A stretch of 48,165 bases of DNA from an uncultured Bacteroidota bacterium (GTDB lineage: Bacteria > Bacteroidota > Bacteroidia > Flavobacteriales > Flavobacteriaceae), in NCBI GenBank assembly GCA_913060705.1, contig CAJXTX010000007.1:1-48165 (forward strand), given 5' to 3'. The first letter of the stretch is position 1. The number at the start of each line of letters is the position of its first letter. The notes under the pieces were generated by a model. The model made no database searches, was not told where the DNA came from, and saw nothing but the letters and a program-made list of their open reading frames with translations. Below are positions 1 through 10,066 of this stretch, piece after piece. The translations under genes and the position numbers were made by a program.

Positions 1-17
1 GGTAAACGCACCTAACT

Positions 18-1784
18 ATGCATATAGGGTTTATCGACTACCTGATTATTGGCGGGTTTTTGCTGGTGATTCTAGGCATTGGCCTGTACACTTCAAGATC
101 GGCTTCAAAAAATACTTCTGAATTTTTCTTGTCTGGCCGCAGTATGCCATGGTGGCTATTGGGGTTCTCTATGGTGGCCACCACCTTTTCTACAGACACC
201 CCTAATCTTGTCACTGACATTGTACGCGACCAGGGGGTTGCCGGAAACTGGGTATGGTGGGCCTTCTTACTTACAGGGCTCTTAACGGTATTCGTTTTTG
301 CTCGTCTCTGGAGAAAAAGCGGGGTAGACACCGACATGGGCTTCTATCAATTGCGTTATTCAGGCAAGGCCGCTTCTTTCTTGCACGAGTTTAGGGCGGT
401 TTATCTAGGACTTATTTTTAATGTATTGGCCATGTCAGGGGTAACCCTGGCCGCCATCAAAATCGGTCAGGTGATGTTGGGTATTAGCCCGGTGACGGTT
501 GTTGTGGTTGCGGGCCTAGTGACGGTCTTTTTTAGTGCCCTTGGCGGATTCAAAGGAGTTATCTATACCGATTTTATTCTGTTTATTGCAGCCATGGCTG
601 GTTCTATAGGGGCGGCCTATTTCATTGTCAATCAGCCAGACATAGGTGGCTTACAGGCTTTAATCACCCACGAAAATGTAGCGCCAAAACTCGGAATGCT
701 TCCTGATTTCAGCGACACAGAAAGTCTTATACTATTACTTATCATTCCTTTGGCCATTCAGTGGTGGAGTACGTGGTATCCTGGTGCCGAACCCGGAGGT
801 GGAGGATATGTTGCACAACGTATGCTCGCTGCTAAAGACGAATCACATGCCGTTGGAGCTACCTTCTTTTTTAATATTATGCACTATGCGTTCAGACCTT
901 GGCCATGGATTTTGGTGGCCTTGGCCTCATTGATACGCTATCCCGATATTGCCTCAATCTCAGCAGCCTTTCCGGCCGTTGAGGCTTCAAAACTCGGAAA
1001 CGATTTGGCCTACTCGGCTATGCTCACACAGCTTCCGACCGGGCTCTTGGGTCTAGTGCTTGCTTCGCTAGGAGCTGCCTATATCTCAACGCTATCAAGC
1101 CATCTCAATTGGGGGGCTTCTTATCTGGTTTATGATGTATATGCCAAGCATCGCCCAGAGGCCTCTGAAAAGACTAAGGTTCGCATGGGGCAGCTCGCTA
1201 CGCTTTTGCTCATGGCGGTGAGCGGATTTGTGGCGTTACAGCTTCAAAACGCCAAACAGCTTTTTGATGTTATTCTGATGTTTGGTGCTGGAACAGGATT
1301 GCTCTTCATGATGCGCTGGTTTTGGTGGCGGATCAACGCCTGGTCAGAAATTAGTGCCATGATCATTTCTGGGGTAGTGTCTATGCTTTTGGCATTTACT
1401 TCTGTTGGCCCTATGCTTTTCGGTTCAGAAGGACTTATGCCTGGGTATATGCAATATCCGTTTATCGTTTTAGTAACTACAGCTACCTGGGTCGCGGTAA
1501 CCTTTATGACCCCTGCCGAAAATCCTGAAACACTTAAGAAGTTTGTAGATCAACTTGAGCTTTCAGGCCCGGGGTGGAAGGCGATTACGGATCGTAAAAG
1601 CAGCGGATTCTTGTCGCGCGGAATACTTTCTATGCTCTACGGATGCGTTTTAGTGTACGGAATGCTCTTTGCTGTCGGCCAGCTCTTGTATCAGAAATAC
1701 AGCCAGGCCGCGTTGCTTTTTGTGGTTGCCGTCGCAGCAGGAATTGCCTTGCGTCAAGCGGTAAAGAAAACAAGCTTTAGCTAG
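18..1784 (+). CDS. Sodium:solute symporter (SSS family)
   Basis: This 588-residue protein is an inner-membrane secondary transporter that would couple Na+ entry to uptake of a small solute; the substrate cannot be read from sequence. It is almost wholly hydrophobic with about 13 membrane segments. The N-terminal region around residues 34-60 (SEFFLSGRSMPWWLLGFSM) is the classic SSS signature region, where 'GR.MPWW..G.S..AT.FS' lies in TM2. The extended loop with 'WWSTWYPGAEPGGGGYVAQR' around residue 250 resembles SSS members of Bacteroidota annotated as generic sodium:solute symporters. The ATG lies only 17 bases from the window edge, so the upstream region and any promoter are not visible. 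The 3' end overlaps the converging riboflavin synthase gene by 8 bases. Family call is firm, substrate unknown. Confidence 0.9.
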   Translation: MHIGFIDYLIIGGFLLVILGIGLYTSRSASKNTSEFFLSGRSMPWWLLGFSMVATTFSTDTPNLVTDIVRDQGVAGNWVWWAFLLTGLLTVFVFARLWRKSGVDTDMGFYQLRYSGKAASFLHEFRAVYLGLIFNVLAMSGVTLAAIKIGQVMLGISPVTVVVVAGLVTVFFSALGGFKGVIYTDFILFIAAMAGSIGAAYFIVNQPDIGGLQALITHENVAPKLGMLPDFSDTESLILLLIIPLAIQWWSTWYPGAEPGGGGYVAQRMLAAKDESHAVGATFFFNIMHYAFRPWPWILVALASLIRYPDIASISAAFPAVEASKLGNDLAYSAMLTQLPTGLLGLVLASLGAAYISTLSSHLNWGASYLVYDVYAKHRPEASEKTKVRMGQLATLLLMAVSGFVALQLQNAKQLFDVILMFGAGTGLLFMMRWFWWRINAWSEISAMIISGVVSMLLAFTSVGPMLFGSEGLMPGYMQYPFIVLVTTATWVAVTFMTPAENPETLKKFVDQLELSGPGWKAITDRKSSGFLSRGILSMLYGCVLVYGMLFAVGQLLYQKYSQAALLFVVAVAAGIALRQAVKKTSFS

Positions 1785-2367
1785 AGGAGCGAGCCAATCG
1801 CGCAACGTATTTGCCGATGAGGTCAAATTCTAGGTTGACGCGCGTGCCGACCTGGTAGTGCTTGAAGCGTGTATGCTCGTAAGTATAGGGAATAATGGCT
1901 ACGCTAAATCCGTTGTCTTTTGAGTCTACAACCGTGAGCGAGGTACCGTCAACGGTGATCGAGCCCTTTTCAATGGTCACCCACTCTGGTCGCGCCTCAT
2001 ATTCGAAACTAAACCACCAGCTCCCGTCGCGCTCTTCAGTCTTTATGCATACAGCGGTAGTGTCAACATGTCCTTGCACGAGGTGTCCGTCAAGTCTTGC
2101 ACCCAATTGCATAGCACGCTCTAGATTTACCGGATCTCCCTCTTTAAGGTCGTTGAGGTTTGTTTTTTGAAGCGTTTCGTCAATGGCGGTAACGGTGTAA
2201 TGGGTCTCATTACAGTCCACAACGGTTAGACAGACTCCGTTGTGTGCAAGGCTTTGATCTATTTTCAGAGAGGCCGCTAAAGGCGATTCGATTTCAAGGT
2301 GAAGATTGGTTTGTTCACGCTCTAAGCGGTGAACGCGACCTACTGTTTCTATGATTCCGGTGAACAT
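1777..2367 (-). CDS. ribE: Riboflavin synthase, alpha subunit
   Basis: Catalyses dismutation of two 6,7-dimethyl-8-ribityllumazine molecules to riboflavin, the last step of vitamin B2 synthesis, in the cytoplasm. The 196-residue protein has the usual length and the duplicated lumazine-binding fold: it opens with MFTGIIE, carries SLAHNGVCLTV in repeat 1 and the matching GSITVDGTSLTV in repeat 2, with GHLVQGHVD at the junction near residue 95. The MFTGIIE start is diagnostic, so the start is secure. It stands alone here, with other rib genes not in view, and is divergent from pdxA across a 50-base gap. I saw no FMN riboswitch-like structure upstream. Its 3' end overlaps the symporter gene on the opposite strand. 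Confidence 0.96.
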   Translation of the reverse strand: MFTGIIETVGRVHRLEREQTNLHLEIESPLAASLKIDQSLAHNGVCLTVVDCNETHYTVTAIDETLQKTNLNDLKEGDPVNLERAMQLGARLDGHLVQGHVDTTAVCIKTEERDGSWWFSFEYEARPEWVTIEKGSITVDGTSLTVVDSKDNGFSVAIIPYTYEHTRFKHYQVGTRVNLEFDLIGKYVARLARSSS

Positions 2368-2417
2368 TAAAGGGATGAATTTTCAGTACCTTAGTACCCG
2401 CGTTAATAAAGACGATT

Positions 2418-3482
2418 ATGAAGCAACAACATCCCGTAAAATTAGGTATTTCTGTCGGGGATCTAAATGGAGTTGGATGCGAAGTTGCCCTTAAAAGCTT
2501 GCAAGACGCTCGTATTTTAACGAGTTGTACCCCCATATTTTTCGCCTCGAATAAAACCATCGCTTTTCAAAAGCAGACCTTCAATATTGATCTGAAGTTT
2601 CATGGTATCAGAAGCCTTGATAAAGTAGAGCACGGAAAGGTCAATGTCTTATCCGTTTTTAAAGACGATTTTGAGGTGGCATTCGGAACGAGCACACCAG
2701 AAGCGGGCAAGCTTGCCGTAGCCTCGTTGGAAGCGGCGACCAAGGCCCTCAAGGACGGGGAGATTGACGCGTTGGTCACTGCGCCCATCAACAAGAGCAA
2801 CGTGCAGTCTGAGCGGTTTAGTTTTCCTGGCCATACCGATTACCTAGCCAAAGAGCTCGGAGGAGAAGCCTTAATGTTTATGATATCAGAAGGGTTGAGG
2901 GTAGGCTTACTCACAGATCACATTGCCGTTTCAGAGGTGGCGAACGCCATCACCACAAAGCGCATTAGAGACAAGGTGAAAATCATGAACCAGTCGCTCA
3001 TACAAGACTTTGGTATTGTCCGCCCACGAATAGCCCTGCTTGGCATCAATCCACACAGCGGAGACGACGGCACCATCGGGAGCGAAGACGATAAGATCAT
3101 GCGCCCTGCGATTCAATCGCTGTTTGACGAAGGCATCATGGCATTCGGTCCATATGCAGCGGACGGGTTTTTTGGTTCTTCTGCCTATGCCAACTTTGAT
3201 GGCGTTATTGCAGCCTATCACGATCAAGGATTAGTGGCGTTTAAAACGCTTTCTTTCGGTCAGGGGGTGAACTACACGGCGGGTCTTTCTAAAGTGAGAA
3301 CCTCACCTGATCACGGTACAGCCTATGGCATTGCCGGAAAGGGAGAAGCAGATCCTACATCTTTTACTCAGGCGATATATGCCGCCATTGATATCGTGAA
3401 AAGAAGAAGCTCGCATTTAGAGTATGAAGCCAATAAATTGAAGCCCAGTCAAAAAAAAGCGCCTAAAGAACGCAACGCCTAA
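2418..3482 (+). CDS. pdxA: 4-hydroxythreonine-4-phosphate dehydrogenase
   Basis: NAD-dependent oxidation and decarboxylation of 4-phosphohydroxy-L-threonine in the DXP-dependent pyridoxal phosphate pathway. The 354-residue protein begins with the family N-terminus (KLGISVGDLNGVG) and shows the three divalent-metal histidines: H139 in FPGHTDYLA, H213 in LGINPHSGDDG and H268 in YHDQGLVAFK. The RTSPDHGTA motif near the C-terminus is also conserved. Length is normal apart from a lysine-rich tail of about 20 residues. It precedes the DUF177-rpmF-fabH-accBC string, but a good promoter between it and the DUF177 gene suggests separate control downstream. Confidence 0.96.
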   Translation: MKQQHPVKLGISVGDLNGVGCEVALKSLQDARILTSCTPIFFASNKTIAFQKQTFNIDLKFHGIRSLDKVEHGKVNVLSVFKDDFEVAFGTSTPEAGKLAVASLEAATKALKDGEIDALVTAPINKSNVQSERFSFPGHTDYLAKELGGEALMFMISEGLRVGLLTDHIAVSEVANAITTKRIRDKVKIMNQSLIQDFGIVRPRIALLGINPHSGDDGTIGSEDDKIMRPAIQSLFDEGIMAFGPYAADGFFGSSAYANFDGVIAAYHDQGLVAFKTLSFGQGVNYTAGLSKVRTSPDHGTAYGIAGKGEADPTSFTQAIYAAIDIVKRRSSHLEYEANKLKPSQKKAPKERNA

Positions 3483-3491
3483 CATTGAGGC

Positions 3492-3521
3492 TTTGAATTT
3501 TCTAATTTAGCAGTATATTTG
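3492..3521 (+). promoter_or_regulatory. Bacteroidota-type promoter for the DUF177-rpmF unit
   Basis: TTTG at 3492-3495 and TATATTTG at 3514-3521 are separated by 18 bases, matching the Bacteroidota -33 (TTTG) and -7 (TAnnTTTG) consensus with near-ideal spacing. It lies in the 74-base gap after pdxA, about 35 bases before the DUF177 start codon. Confidence 0.75.
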
Positions 3522-3556
3522 CAGCCCTTGATGAAGGCTGTACGATTCAGAAAATC

Positions 3557-4087
3557 ATGAAGTTAAAGGAGTTTGATATATCCTTTAAGGGTCTGAAACA
3601 AGGAAAACATGCGTTTGAGTATACGCTCGACGACACGTTCTTTGAATGGTTTGACTATAAAGAGTTTACCAATGTAGCGATAGAGGTTAACGCCTCGCTG
3701 ATGAAAAATAGCACTACGATGGAGCTCTCGTTGAAGTCAAAAGGCACTGTTAAGGTCGATTGTGATCTGAGCAATGAGCCCTTTGACATGGAGGTTGATG
3801 GTGAGCTTGAATTGTTAATCAAGTTCGGCGAAACCTTTAACGACGAAGACGACGAGTTGTTAATTCTTCCCCACGGAGAGTATATGTTTAACATTGCCCA
3901 ATACATTTATGAAATGGTAGTGTTAGGCGCTCCTAAGAAAAGAATTCATCCTGATGTTATTGCCGGCACGTCAACTTCAAAAGCGCTTTCGCGTTTAGAA
4001 GAACTAAGCCTCAAAGACTCGAATACAGAAGAACCAGACAAAGAAGAAGGCGACCCGAGATGGGACGCCCTGAAGAAATTATTATAA
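3557..4087 (+). CDS. YceD/DUF177 family protein
   Basis: A 176-residue acidic cytoplasmic protein of the DUF177 (YceD) family. The family is found next to rpmF across bacteria and has been linked to 23S rRNA accumulation or ribosome biogenesis; its biochemical role is not settled. Visible here are alternating beta strands, the typical acidic stretch LIKFGETFNDEDDELLILPH near residue 100, and an EEGDPRWDALKKLL C-terminus that matches the 'DPRW..L..L' end common in the family. It is 21 bases upstream of rpmF, the strongest contextual support. Bacteroidota members, like this one, lack the cysteine pair seen in some homologues. Confidence 0.85.
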   Translation: MKLKEFDISFKGLKQGKHAFEYTLDDTFFEWFDYKEFTNVAIEVNASLMKNSTTMELSLKSKGTVKVDCDLSNEPFDMEVDGELELLIKFGETFNDEDDELLILPHGEYMFNIAQYIYEMVVLGAPKKRIHPDVIAGTSTSKALSRLEELSLKDSNTEEPDKEEGDPRWDALKKLL

Positions 4088-4108
4088 GGGTTACAAAAAC
4101 AAATAGAA

Positions 4109-4303
4109 ATGGCACATCCTAAAAGAAAAATATCTAAAACGCGCAGAGACAAACGCCGCACGCATTACAAAGCGGTAGCTCCAACTTTAGCAAAAGACGC
4201 TACTACCGGAGAAGTGCATCTTATGCACCGCGCGCACTGGCATGAAGGCAAGCTTTACTACAGAGGTAAAGTGCTTATCGACGCCGTAGCTGAAGAGGCA
4301 TAG
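4109..4303 (+). CDS. rpmF: 50S ribosomal protein L32
   Basis: A 64-residue basic protein starting [19 protein letters not shown], the hallmark N-terminus of bL32, which binds the large ribosomal subunit. It has no cysteines, so it is the zinc-independent form. It follows DUF177 by 21 bases and is followed 23 bases later by a strong intrinsic terminator, so the transcript from the promoter at 3492 can end here and give a short ribosomal mRNA, with some read-through into fabH. Confidence 0.97.
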   Translation: MAHPKRKISKTRRDKRRTHYKAVAPTLAKDATTGEVHLMHRAHWHEGKLYYRGKVLIDAVAEEA

Positions 4304-4326
4304 CCTTTAATGGAAAGACTTTATTG

Positions 4327-4357
4327 AACTCTTGTTTTCTTAAACAAGAGTTTTTTT
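4327..4357 (+). terminator. Intrinsic terminator after rpmF
   Basis: An 11-bp perfect stem (AACTCTTGTTT at 4327-4337 with AAACAAGAGTT at 4342-4352) with a 4-base loop is followed by a run of seven T, ending at 4357. It lies 23 bases after the rpmF stop and 20 bases before fabH. Confidence 0.9.
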
Positions 4358-4376
4358 ATGCGCCTAATTTAATGTC

Positions 4377-5378
4377 ATGCTAAAAACACGTGCAGCGATT
4401 ACGGCTGTTGGAGCTTACCTCCCAGAGACCATCCTCGACAACAAGACGCTCGAAACGATGGTCGATACCAATGACGAATGGATTGTAACCCGCACGGGAA
4501 TTAAAGAGCGCCGGATTTTAAAAGAGCCGAACAAAGCCACCGCCTTTATGGCGACAAAGGCAGCAGAAAATTTACTTCATAAAACAGGCTTAGACCCCAA
4601 AGAAATTGATTTAATCATTGTGGCCACTGCCACTCCAGACATGCCTGTTGTTGCTACCGCGGCTCAGGTCATCACGGCTATCGGGGCCACCAAAGCCTTT
4701 GGTTACGACCTTGAGGCAGCTTGCTCAGGATTTTTATACGGTCTGTCGACTGCATCGGCCTACATAGAGAGTGGACGATATACTAAAGTGTTACTCATAG
4801 GGGCGGACATGATGTCGTCGATCGTGAATTACGAAGACCGCACCACCTGTGTCCTTTTCGGAGACGGCGCAGGTGCTGTACTCTTAGAACCTAACAACGA
4901 CGGCAACGGATATTTAGACGAGTATTTGCGAAGCGATGGAGTTGGCAAAAACCATCTCGGCATTGAGGCCGGTGGGTCTGTCATGCCCCCTACTGCACAA
5001 ACCGTCGCAGAAAAGAAGCACTATATTTATCAAGACGGGCAGGTCGTTTTCAAGTTTGCAGTAACGCATATGGCCGATGCTGCGGAACAAATCATGTTGC
5101 GCAACGAATTGACTAATAAAGATGTTCAATACCTGGTCTCGCATCAAGCGAATAAGCGGATCATTGATGCCACTGCAAGACGTATGGGAATTGTTGAAGA
5201 AAAAGTATTAATGAACATAGAACGCTATGGCAATACAACAGCCGCTACCATACCTTTGTTATTAAATGATTACGAAGACCTTTTCAAAAAAGGGGATAAT
5301 ATCGTAGTTTCAGCCTTCGGGGCAGGCTTTACATGGGGCGCTGCACTGTTGAAATGGGCCTACAATTCGAAAGACTAA
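4377..5378 (+). CDS. fabH: 3-oxoacyl-ACP synthase III
   Basis: Initiates fatty acid synthesis by condensing an acyl-CoA with malonyl-ACP. The 333-residue thiolase-fold protein carries the full Cys-His-Asn triad: C116 in DLEAACSGFLYGL, H256 in YLVSHQANKRI and N286 in NIERYGNTTAATIP. The N-terminal GAYLPETILDN and the TNDEWIVTRTGIKERR segment are FabH signatures. The order rpmF-fabH-accB-accC groups the first two steps of fatty acid synthesis. A terminator separates it from rpmF, so it depends either on read-through or on a promoter I could not identify in the 20-base gap. Confidence 0.97.
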   Translation: MLKTRAAITAVGAYLPETILDNKTLETMVDTNDEWIVTRTGIKERRILKEPNKATAFMATKAAENLLHKTGLDPKEIDLIIVATATPDMPVVATAAQVITAIGATKAFGYDLEAACSGFLYGLSTASAYIESGRYTKVLLIGADMMSSIVNYEDRTTCVLFGDGAGAVLLEPNNDGNGYLDEYLRSDGVGKNHLGIEAGGSVMPPTAQTVAEKKHYIYQDGQVVFKFAVTHMADAAEQIMLRNELTNKDVQYLVSHQANKRIIDATARRMGIVEEKVLMNIERYGNTTAATIPLLLNDYEDLFKKGDNIVVSAFGAGFTWGAALLKWAYNSKD

Positions 5379-5390
5379 AACAACACATAC

Positions 5391-5894
5391 ATGGACATTA
5401 AAGAAATTCAGAGTCTCATACGATTCGTTGCAAAGTCCGGGGCTAGCGAAGTTAGCCTTGAAATGGAGGATGTTAAAATCACCATTAAAACTACTCCTGA
5501 AAGCACCGCCTCTTCTGAGGTTGCTGTAGTGCATCAGATGCCTGTAGCGGGTCATACCGTAATGGCTCCGCCTGTGGCAGCACCACCAGCGCAAGCCGCT
5601 GCTCCTGCCGCACCTGCCGCTGAAGCACCTGCTGCTGAAACAGATGAGAGCAAATACACGGTGATCAAATCTCCGATCATTGGTACCTTCTATAGAAAGC
5701 CAGCTCCAGACAAGCCGAATTTTGTTGAGGTTGGGTCTCAGGTCAATACCGGAGACACACTATGTGTCATTGAAGCGATGAAGCTTTTCAATGACATCGA
5801 ATCAGAGGTTTCAGGTAAGATAGTAAAGATCTTAGTTGAAGATTCTAGCCCTGTAGAATTCGATCAGCCGCTCTTCTTGGTAGATCCTTCTTAA
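5391..5894 (+). CDS. accB: Biotin carboxyl carrier protein of acetyl-CoA carboxylase
   Basis: Carries the carboxybiotin between AccC and the carboxyltransferase in malonyl-CoA synthesis. The 167-residue protein has an N-terminal helical segment (residues 1-30), an Ala/Pro-rich linker (about residues 58-83) and a C-terminal biotinyl domain with the attachment lysine K131 in [11 protein letters not shown]. Length and layout are normal. It starts 12 bases after fabH and ends 10 bases before accC, so the three are surely one transcript. Confidence 0.97.
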   Translation: MDIKEIQSLIRFVAKSGASEVSLEMEDVKITIKTTPESTASSEVAVVHQMPVAGHTVMAPPVAAPPAQAAAPAAPAAEAPAAETDESKYTVIKSPIIGTFYRKPAPDKPNFVEVGSQVNTGDTLCVIEAMKLFNDIESEVSGKIVKILVEDSSPVEFDQPLFLVDPS

Positions 5895-5904
5895 ACCTTT
5901 TGGT

Positions 5905-7254
5905 ATGTTTAAAAAGATACTCATCGCTAACCGCGGAGAAATAGCGCTTCGAGTCATTCGAACGTGTAAAGAGATGGGCATTAAGACCGTCGCCGTATAT
6001 TCAAAGGCTGATGAAGAGAGCCTTCACGTGCGGTTTGCCGACGAAGCTGTGTGTATAGGCCCAGCTCTGAGCAGCGAATCGTACCTCAAGATTCCTAATA
6101 TCATTGCAGCCGCTGAAATAACGAATGCTGATGCCATTCATCCTGGTTACGGGTTTTTGTCAGAAAACGCTAAGTTCTCTAAAATCTGTGCGGAGCACGA
6201 TATTAAGTTTATAGGCGCCTCTCCAGAACACATTGAGCGCATGGGAGACAAGGCCAGCGCTAAAAGAACAATGATCGAAGCCGGGGTCCCTACCGTTCCG
6301 GGCTCAGACGGACTATTGAAAGATTTAGCTGATGCCAAAAAAGTGGCTAAAAAAATGGGCTACCCTGTGATGATTAAGGCTACTGCAGGAGGTGGAGGAA
6401 AAGGTATGCGTGCCATTTTCAATGAAGAAGAAATGGAGGCGCAATTTGCAGGAGCAGTTCAAGAGGCAACCGCTTCTTTTGGCAACGGCGGAATGTACAT
6501 GGAAAAACTTATCCTTGAGCCTCGTCACATTGAGATTCAGGTGGTGGGAGATCAATACGGTCGTGCATGTCATTTGTCAGAACGCGACTGTTCTGTACAG
6601 CGTCGCCATCAAAAGTTAACCGAAGAAACCCCTTCACCGTTTATGACGCCTAAGCTTCGTAAGAAGATGGGAGAAGCTGCTATAAAAGCTGCAGAGTTTA
6701 TTGGATACGAGGGTGCCGGAACGGTTGAGTTCTTGGTCGACAAAGACGCCAACTTCTACTTCATGGAGATGAATACCAGAATTCAGGTAGAACATCCAAT
6801 TACAGAAGAGGTTATAGATTTTGATTTGATCAGAGAGCAGATTTTAGTTGCTGCTGGAGAGAAGATCTCAGGAAAGAATTACGAGCCACAAATGCACTCT
6901 ATCGAATGTAGAATCAATGCTGAGGATCCTTATAATGGTTTTAGACCCTCACCGGGTCGCATTACTACCTTGCACATGCCAGGAGGTCACGGGGTCCGGC
7001 TCGACACACACGTATATAGCGGTTATGTTATTCCGCCGAACTACGACTCGATGATCGCAAAATTGATCACCACGGCGCGCACAAGAGAAGAGGCTATTAA
7101 CAAAATGAAACGCGCCTTAGACGAGTTTGTCATTGAGGGAGTTCAAACGACTATTCCTTTCCACCGACAATTGATGGATCACCCTGATTATATTTCGGGG
7201 AACTATACCACCAAGTTCATGGAGGGGTTTGAAATGAAACCCATTGAGAACTAA
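5905..7254 (+). CDS. accC: Biotin carboxylase subunit of acetyl-CoA carboxylase
   Basis: ATP-dependent carboxylation of the biotin on AccB using bicarbonate. The 449-residue ATP-grasp protein shows the glycine-rich ATP loop GGGGKGMR at 162-169, [16 protein letters not shown] around 226-241 and the metal/catalytic segment [13 protein letters not shown] (E288, N290, R292). Length equals that of E. coli AccC (449). AccA and AccD are not in the window. The gene is followed immediately by a strong terminator. Confidence 0.98.
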   Translation: MFKKILIANRGEIALRVIRTCKEMGIKTVAVYSKADEESLHVRFADEAVCIGPALSSESYLKIPNIIAAAEITNADAIHPGYGFLSENAKFSKICAEHDIKFIGASPEHIERMGDKASAKRTMIEAGVPTVPGSDGLLKDLADAKKVAKKMGYPVMIKATAGGGGKGMRAIFNEEEMEAQFAGAVQEATASFGNGGMYMEKLILEPRHIEIQVVGDQYGRACHLSERDCSVQRRHQKLTEETPSPFMTPKLRKKMGEAAIKAAEFIGYEGAGTVEFLVDKDANFYFMEMNTRIQVEHPITEEVIDFDLIREQILVAAGEKISGKNYEPQMHSIECRINAEDPYNGFRPSPGRITTLHMPGGHGVRLDTHVYSGYVIPPNYDSMIAKLITTARTREEAINKMKRALDEFVIEGVQTTIPFHRQLMDHPDYISGNYTTKFMEGFEMKPIEN

Positions 7255-7256
7255 CT

Positions 7257-7284
7257 AAAAAAGCCCGGTTTCCCGGGCTTTTTT
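7257..7284. terminator. Bidirectional intrinsic terminator between accC and sdhB
   Basis: A perfect 12-bp stem, AAAAAAGCCCGG (7257-7268) with CCGGGCTTTTTT (7273-7284), has a 4-base loop. Because the stem ends in A6/T6 it gives a U tract on either strand, so it can end both the fabH-accBC transcript and the opposing sdhCAB transcript, whose last stop codon is at 7311. Confidence 0.93.
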
Positions 7285-7310
7285 AATGAAAGGAGGTTGT
7301 CGGTTTAGGC

Positions 7311-8057
7311 TTAGCCTTTAACTACCGCTCCTAGGTACTCGCGATTCATTCTTGCGATGTTCTCAAGAGAAATTCCTTTAGGACACTCTACCTCGCATGC
7401 TCCGGTATTGGTACAGTTACCAAACCCTTCTGCGTCCATTTGCTTTACCATGTTCAATACACGAGTCGTTGCCTCTACTCTTCCTTGAGGAAGAAGTGCG
7501 TATTGTGACACCTTCGCAGAAGTAAAGAGCATAGCACTCGCATTCTTACATGCCGCGACACAAGCACCACACCCTATACAGGTTGCCGCATTGAACGAGG
7601 CATCAGCATAGTCTTTTTCAATAGGAATAGCATTTGCGTCGACGGGACGTCCTGAGGTGTTTACAGAGATGTATCCGCCCGCTTGTTGAATTCGATCAAA
7701 GGCAGAACGGTCTACGATAAGGTCTTTGATTACCGGAAAGGCTTGCGCTCTAAATGGCTCAATGGTAATGCTGTCTCCGTCCTTGAAACTTCTCATGTGA
7801 AGCTGACAGGTAGTAGTTCGTTTTTGTGGGCCATGAGGTTTTCCGTTAATGACCATAGAACAGGTTCCGCAGATTCCTTCTCTACAATCGTGGTCAAATT
7901 CAACAGGCTCTTTTCCTTGATTGATCAGAGACTCGTTGAGGACGTCTAACATCTCTAGAAAAGACATGTCGGCCTCGATATGGTCAAGGTCATACGACTC
8001 AAAATGTCCTTTAGAATTCGCGTCCTTTTGGCGCCAAACTTTAAGATGAATTTTCAT
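7311..8057 (-). CDS. sdhB: Succinate dehydrogenase/fumarate reductase iron-sulfur subunit
   Basis: Electron-transfer subunit of respiratory complex II between the flavin of SdhA and the heme/quinone site in SdhC. The 248-residue protein carries all three cluster sites: 2Fe-2S ligands C58, C63, C66 and C84 (CREGICGTC and downstream TTTC); a ferredoxin-type [11 protein letters not shown] (C160, C163, C166, C170); and [14 protein letters not shown] (C215, C221, C225). By family analogy C160/163/166/225 hold 4Fe-4S and C170/215/221 hold 3Fe-4S. It is 4 bases downstream of sdhA. Confidence 0.97.
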   Translation of the reverse strand: MKIHLKVWRQKDANSKGHFESYDLDHIEADMSFLEMLDVLNESLINQGKEPVEFDHDCREGICGTCSMVINGKPHGPQKRTTTCQLHMRSFKDGDSITIEPFRAQAFPVIKDLIVDRSAFDRIQQAGGYISVNTSGRPVDANAIPIEKDYADASFNAATCIGCGACVAACKNASAMLFTSAKVSQYALLPQGRVEATTRVLNMVKQMDAEGFGNCTNTGACEVECPKGISLENIARMNREYLGAVVKG

Positions 8058-8061
8058 AGCC

Positions 8062-10065
8062 TTATTTGTAAGATCTTGTTTTCAGTTCAATGTTTTCATA
8101 CTCCAATTCTTCTTTATGAAGAACAGCGTCTTTTGGCTCGCCTTTGTATTCCCAGGCAGCCACATAGCGGAAGTTTTCATCGTCTCTGAGCGCCTCCCCG
8201 TCTTCGGTTTGGTACTCTTCTCTAAAGTGACCACCGCATGATTCGTTTCTGTTCAACGCATCAAGAGCGAAAAGCTCTCCTAGCTCTAAGAAGTCGGCCA
8301 CGCGGCCGGCTTTTTCTAGTTCTTGATTCTTGCCGTCAGCAGAGCCGGTTACCCGAACATTTTCATAGAAATCTTTGCGCAATGCTGCGATTTCTTCGAT
8401 GGCTTCTTGTAGCTCTTTGGCGTTGCGCGACATACCGCATTTATTCCACATGATCTTTCCGAGCTTCTTGTGGTAGTAATCTACCGAGTGCTGTCCAGAA
8501 CCTTTCATGAGACGCTCTAGTTTTTCTTTGACAGCCTTCTCTGCCTCATCAAAGGCAGCATTGTTGGTGTCGATCGCGCCGGTTTGAATGTCGTCTGCCA
8601 AGTAGTCGCCAATGGTGTAAGGCAACACGAAATACCCATCTGCAAGACCCTGCATGAGGGCAGAGGCTCCTAGGCGGTTGGCTCCGTGATCGCTAAAGTT
8701 GGCCTCTCCAGCCGCATAACAACCCGGAATGGTGGTCATCAAGTTGTAATCTACCCAAAGACCTCCCATCGCATAGTGAACGGCCGGATAGATCTTCATC
8801 GGTGTCTTGTACGGATTCTCGTCTACGATTTTCTCGTACATCTGAAAGAGGTTTCCGTATTTGGCCTCTACGATCTTCTCTCCGAGCTCGCGAACTGTTT
8901 TGTCATCAGCATCTTTAAGCCCCATAGTATTTGCCTTCTCGCGGCCATAACGCATGATGGCTGAATCGAAGTCGAGGTATACAGCCTCTCCTGTTTTATT
9001 GACTCCATATCCGGCATCGCAGCGCTCTTTTGCCGCTCTTGAAGCAACGTCACGAGGAACGAGGTTTCCGAATGCAGGATAGCGACGCTCGAGATAGTAA
9101 TCCCGATCTTCTTCTGCAATTTGAGTAGGCTTCAATTTGCCTTCACGAATCGCTTGAGCGTCTTCTAGTTTTTTAGGCACCCAAATACGTCCGTCGTTTC
9201 TGAGCGACTCTGACATAAGGGTGAGTTTCGATTGATGGTCTCCAGATACCGGAATGCAGGTAGGGTGAATCTGTGTGAAGCATGGATTTGCAAAAAGCGC
9301 TCCTCGTCGATGCGCTCTCCAAGCCGCCATGACATTCGCACCCATACAATAAGTCGATAAGAAGAACACGTTTCCGTATCCTCCTGTGGCCAGAACCACT
9401 GCGTGAGCACCGTGTCTTTCGATTTCTCCTGTAACGAGGTTGCGAGCGATAATCCCCCTTGCCTTTCCGTCAACCAAGACAAGATCCATCATCTCGTGAC
9501 GGGTGTAAGACTTGATTTTTCCGCGCTGAATCTGTCGGTTCATTGCAGAATAAGCTCCTAGCAAAAGTTGCTGACCGGTTTGTCCTTTAGCGTAAAAGGT
9601 GCGTGATACTTGAACCCCTCCGAAAGAGCGGTTGTCTAAAAGACCTCCGTATTCACGTGCGAACGGCACCCCTTGGGCCACACATTGGTCAATGATATTT
9701 GTCGAGACCTCAGCCAAACGGTGAACATTGGCCTCTCTTGAGCGGTAATCTCCTCCTTTAATGGTGTCGTAGAACAGTCGGTAAACCGAATCTCCATCAC
9801 CTTGATAGTTTTTTGCGGCATTCACTCCCCCTTGTGCGGCAATAGAGTGTGCACGACGCGGAGAGTCTTGGTAACAAAACGTCTTGACATTGTATCCAAG
9901 TTCTGCTAGTGTAGCTGAAGCAGAGGCCCCGGCGAGTCCGGTTCCCACAACAATAACGTCAATATTTCTTTTGTTTGCTGGATTGACCAGACGAATATCG
10001 TTTTTGTGTTTGCTCCACTTCTCGGCTAATGGGCCCTGAGGAACTTTTGAATCGAGTACAGCCAT
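8062..10065 (-). CDS. sdhA: Succinate dehydrogenase flavoprotein subunit
   Basis: Catalytic subunit of complex II, oxidising succinate to fumarate. The 667-residue protein has the dinucleotide fold GTGLAGAS at 41-48, the covalent-FAD histidine H73 in [12 protein letters not shown], and a conserved dicarboxylate-site segment ([11 protein letters not shown]). The layout and the single large cytochrome b partner match the Bacteroidota/epsilonproteobacterial SdhCAB type rather than the four-gene SdhCDAB type. It begins 1 base after sdhC ends, so translation is probably coupled. Confidence 0.97.
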   Translation of the reverse strand: MAVLDSKVPQGPLAEKWSKHKNDIRLVNPANKRNIDVIVVGTGLAGASASATLAELGYNVKTFCYQDSPRRAHSIAAQGGVNAAKNYQGDGDSVYRLFYDTIKGGDYRSREANVHRLAEVSTNIIDQCVAQGVPFAREYGGLLDNRSFGGVQVSRTFYAKGQTGQQLLLGAYSAMNRQIQRGKIKSYTRHEMMDLVLVDGKARGIIARNLVTGEIERHGAHAVVLATGGYGNVFFLSTYCMGANVMAAWRAHRRGALFANPCFTQIHPTCIPVSGDHQSKLTLMSESLRNDGRIWVPKKLEDAQAIREGKLKPTQIAEEDRDYYLERRYPAFGNLVPRDVASRAAKERCDAGYGVNKTGEAVYLDFDSAIMRYGREKANTMGLKDADDKTVRELGEKIVEAKYGNLFQMYEKIVDENPYKTPMKIYPAVHYAMGGLWVDYNLMTTIPGCYAAGEANFSDHGANRLGASALMQGLADGYFVLPYTIGDYLADDIQTGAIDTNNAAFDEAEKAVKEKLERLMKGSGQHSVDYYHKKLGKIMWNKCGMSRNAKELQEAIEEIAALRKDFYENVRVTGSADGKNQELEKAGRVADFLELGELFALDALNRNESCGGHFREEYQTEDGEALRDDENFRYVAAWEYKGEPKDAVLHKEELEYENIELKTRSYK

Positions 10066-10066
10066 G

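Noticed and set aside
2368-2417. FMN riboswitch before riboflavin synthase
   Set aside because: The divergent gap is only 50 bases and shows none of the conserved FMN-aptamer segments.
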